From contig LNDU01000046.1 of the NCBI GenBank assembly GCA_001464735.1, positions 1 through 64,000 of the forward strand: DNA of 64,000 nucleotides, given 5' to 3'. The DNA is from Nitrospira sp. Ga0074138. GTDB lineage: Bacteria > Nitrospirota > Nitrospiria > Nitrospirales > Nitrospiraceae. This document shows, piece by piece, positions 62,843 through 64,000 of this stretch (positions are counted from its first letter, which is position 1; the number at the start of each line of letters is the position of its first letter). The translations under genes and the position numbers were made by a program. The notes beneath the pieces are model-generated. The model had not been told where the DNA came from, made no database searches, and saw nothing but the letters and a program-made list of their open reading frames with translations.

Positions 62843-64000
62843 TTACTGTATGGTCTCACGTATCCCGCCCTTTTGAAAATGGTTGGGTAACAGCATGATG
62901 CAGTTGGGGTTGAACCCAGCGGCCTTCAAAGTATCAATACTCCCCAGCACCTTGTCTTCTTGCAAATCGATCACCGTGATGGACCCGTCGCTCATGCCCT
63001 CCAGGTTGAGGAGACTGTTCTGAACGAACAGGTATCGTTCATCCGGCGACAACACCGTGTGATGGGCGCCTTCCGCTGCGGGAAGGGCTTTGAGAAACTT
63101 AGGCTGACGCGGATTGCTGTTATCGTAGAGATTGACGAAGCCTGGTTTGGCGGTGGTGATGTAAAGTCGGTCGCCCCTCGCGTTATACAACATCTCTAGC
63201 GGGACTCCTTGTTGCCGTGGTCCAAAATCATCGACCTGTGTGAACGAAAACGATTTACTGCTGGGATCCCACAGGCCGGCCCACAGGGTCCCTTCCATCA
63301 TATTGGTGATGTGGACGACTGGAGGATTCGCATTCGGGGCAAACATGACTTCCACGGGAGCGGCTTTCGAGGGAGAAGGCTTCAGGGACACCTTGTGCGT
63401 GGACAAGACCGTGCCGGTGCTCGCCTCCAGAACCGTCACGGACTCACCCATGTCCGACATGTCGGGCTTGACCGTGCTGGTGACCAAAACGCGATCGATT
63501 CCATTATGAATGGCAATCCCATGCGGGTAGAGAATCTGGGCGGTCGGGTCCGATCCCCGCACGGTCTTGATCGGGCGATCATGGACTGCGTCGCCCATGA
63601 TGACGGTGCTCGAACCCATGCAGGTGAGATACCAGGTCTTGTTGTCTTCGGAGACGACCAGATCTTCTCCGACCTGACAGTCTGGCACGGCAATGGTACG
63701 CAGCCGGTAGGGGAAGCGCGTGAGATCGATCACGTACAGCTCACTTTTTCCCAAGGACGTGATATAGGCCTTCGTGCGATCGCGGTTGAAGAAAATATGG
63801 TGGGCGACGAGGTCGGCGGGTAGTGGAATATCCATGAGAATCTTTCCGAAGTCAACCGACTTCGGATCGATCTCCATGATGGCAATGCCCTCCCGCCTGA
63901 CCGTTTGACCCGGCTTACTTTCATAATTCAACAGCGCCAGAAGTTCCGCTGAGGCCATCGATGTTGAGGACAACAGCGAGAGCGCTACCACTGTAATGAG
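62843..64000 (-). CDS. YncE-like beta-propeller protein (5' end beyond window)
   Basis: The frame is open to the end of the window, so the start probably lies outside; within it a signal-type hydrophobic stretch (VALSLLSSTSMASAE) precedes the mature protein. Propeller blades are visible as repeated segments: AYITSLGKSELYVIDLTRFP, VLVTSTVKP, GDRLYITTAKPGFVNLYD and RYLFVQNSLLNLEG. This is the YncE/40-residue beta-propeller class of secreted proteins. Some relatives bind metals or other proteins. Function here is unknown. Confidence 0.7.
   Translation of the reverse strand, partial: LITVVALSLLSSTSMASAELLALLNYESKPGQTVRREGIAIMEIDPKSVDFGKILMDIPLPADLVAHHIFFNRDRTKAYITSLGKSELYVIDLTRFPYRLRTIAVPDCQVGEDLVVSEDNKTWYLTCMGSSTVIMGDAVHDRPIKTVRGSDPTAQILYPHGIAIHNGIDRVLVTSTVKPDMSDMGESVTVLEASTGTVLSTHKVSLKPSPSKAAPVEVMFAPNANPPVVHITNMMEGTLWAGLWDPSSKSFSFTQVDDFGPRQQGVPLEMLYNARGDRLYITTAKPGFVNLYDNSNPRQPKFLKALPAAEGAHHTVLSPDERYLFVQNSLLNLEGMSDGSITVIDLQEDKVLGSIDTLKAAGFNPNCIMLLPNHFQKGGIRETIQ

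Noticed and set aside
1..64000. CRISPR arrays, transposons or insertion sequences
   Set aside because: I saw no regularly spaced repeats, no transposase-like frames and no terminal inverted repeats with target duplications.

Overview
The window looks like a chromosomal segment of a Gram-negative (LPS-bearing), moderately GC-rich bacterium. My best guess is the Nitrospirota, probably a Nitrospira-like organism. This rests on overall protein style and on the gene mix: lipid A genes lpxD, lptF and lptG, a zinc-type L28, a PilL/ChpA-like chemosensory cluster, and a large B12 salvage locus. No marker gene such as rRNA or nxr is present, so the taxonomic call is an inference.

Layout. 1-1100: a relatively AT-rich patch with one orphan HEPN-like gene and otherwise no credible coding. 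1102-3393: a fusion of a histidine-phosphatase domain to a PfkA-type phosphofructokinase domain. 3.5-9.6 kb: small secreted, membrane and lipoproteins, including a duplicated upstream element that drives a 22-codon microprotein and a Lys/Glu repeat protein. 9.7-12.5 kb (minus): an MHS-type MFS transporter followed by a cytochrome P450. 12.7-15.6 kb: a lytic-transglycosylase-like protein, a DUF2314 protein, a second microprotein and a decayed methyltransferase. 15.6-21.0 kb: housekeeping genes ndk, gcvH-lpdA-comEA-like-tyrS, tRNA-Gly(CCC) and rpmB.

21.2-37.4 kb is a corrinoid locus in two riboswitch-controlled blocks. The first cobalamin riboswitch, with a terminator and a possible antiterminator, precedes a BtuF-BtuC-BtuD importer and a nitrilase-family enzyme. 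The second riboswitch, with a hairpin over the ribosome-binding site, precedes btuB. Tightly overlapping genes follow for a,c-diamidation, DMB synthesis, adenosylation, nucleotide-loop assembly, aminopropanol arm attachment, CbiZ remodelling and cobyric acid synthesis. No corrin-ring-forming genes are present here, so the block is geared to import, repair and remodelling of corrinoids.

37.8-49.4 kb is a chemosensory array on the plus strand: a PilH/PilG-like CheY, CheW, MCP, a three-Hpt hybrid CheA, two further CheW-like proteins, a receiver-coiled-coil protein, a degenerate Hpt-like protein, an ExeA/MshM-type ATPase and an HD-GYP protein. It resembles surface-sensing Pil-Chp systems and lacks cheB/cheR.

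50-55.7 kb (minus) is an envelope-lipid operon lptF-lptG-fabF-acp-lpxD; its acyl carrier protein carries a histone-H1-like Lys/Ala tail. The last 8 kb hold a cold-shock protein, a large TPR protein, a 2-hydroxyacid dehydrogenase divergent from an FAD/Fe-S D-lactate/glycolate-type dehydrogenase, a MoaD-like protein without a Gly-Gly end, and a beta-propeller protein that runs off the window edge.
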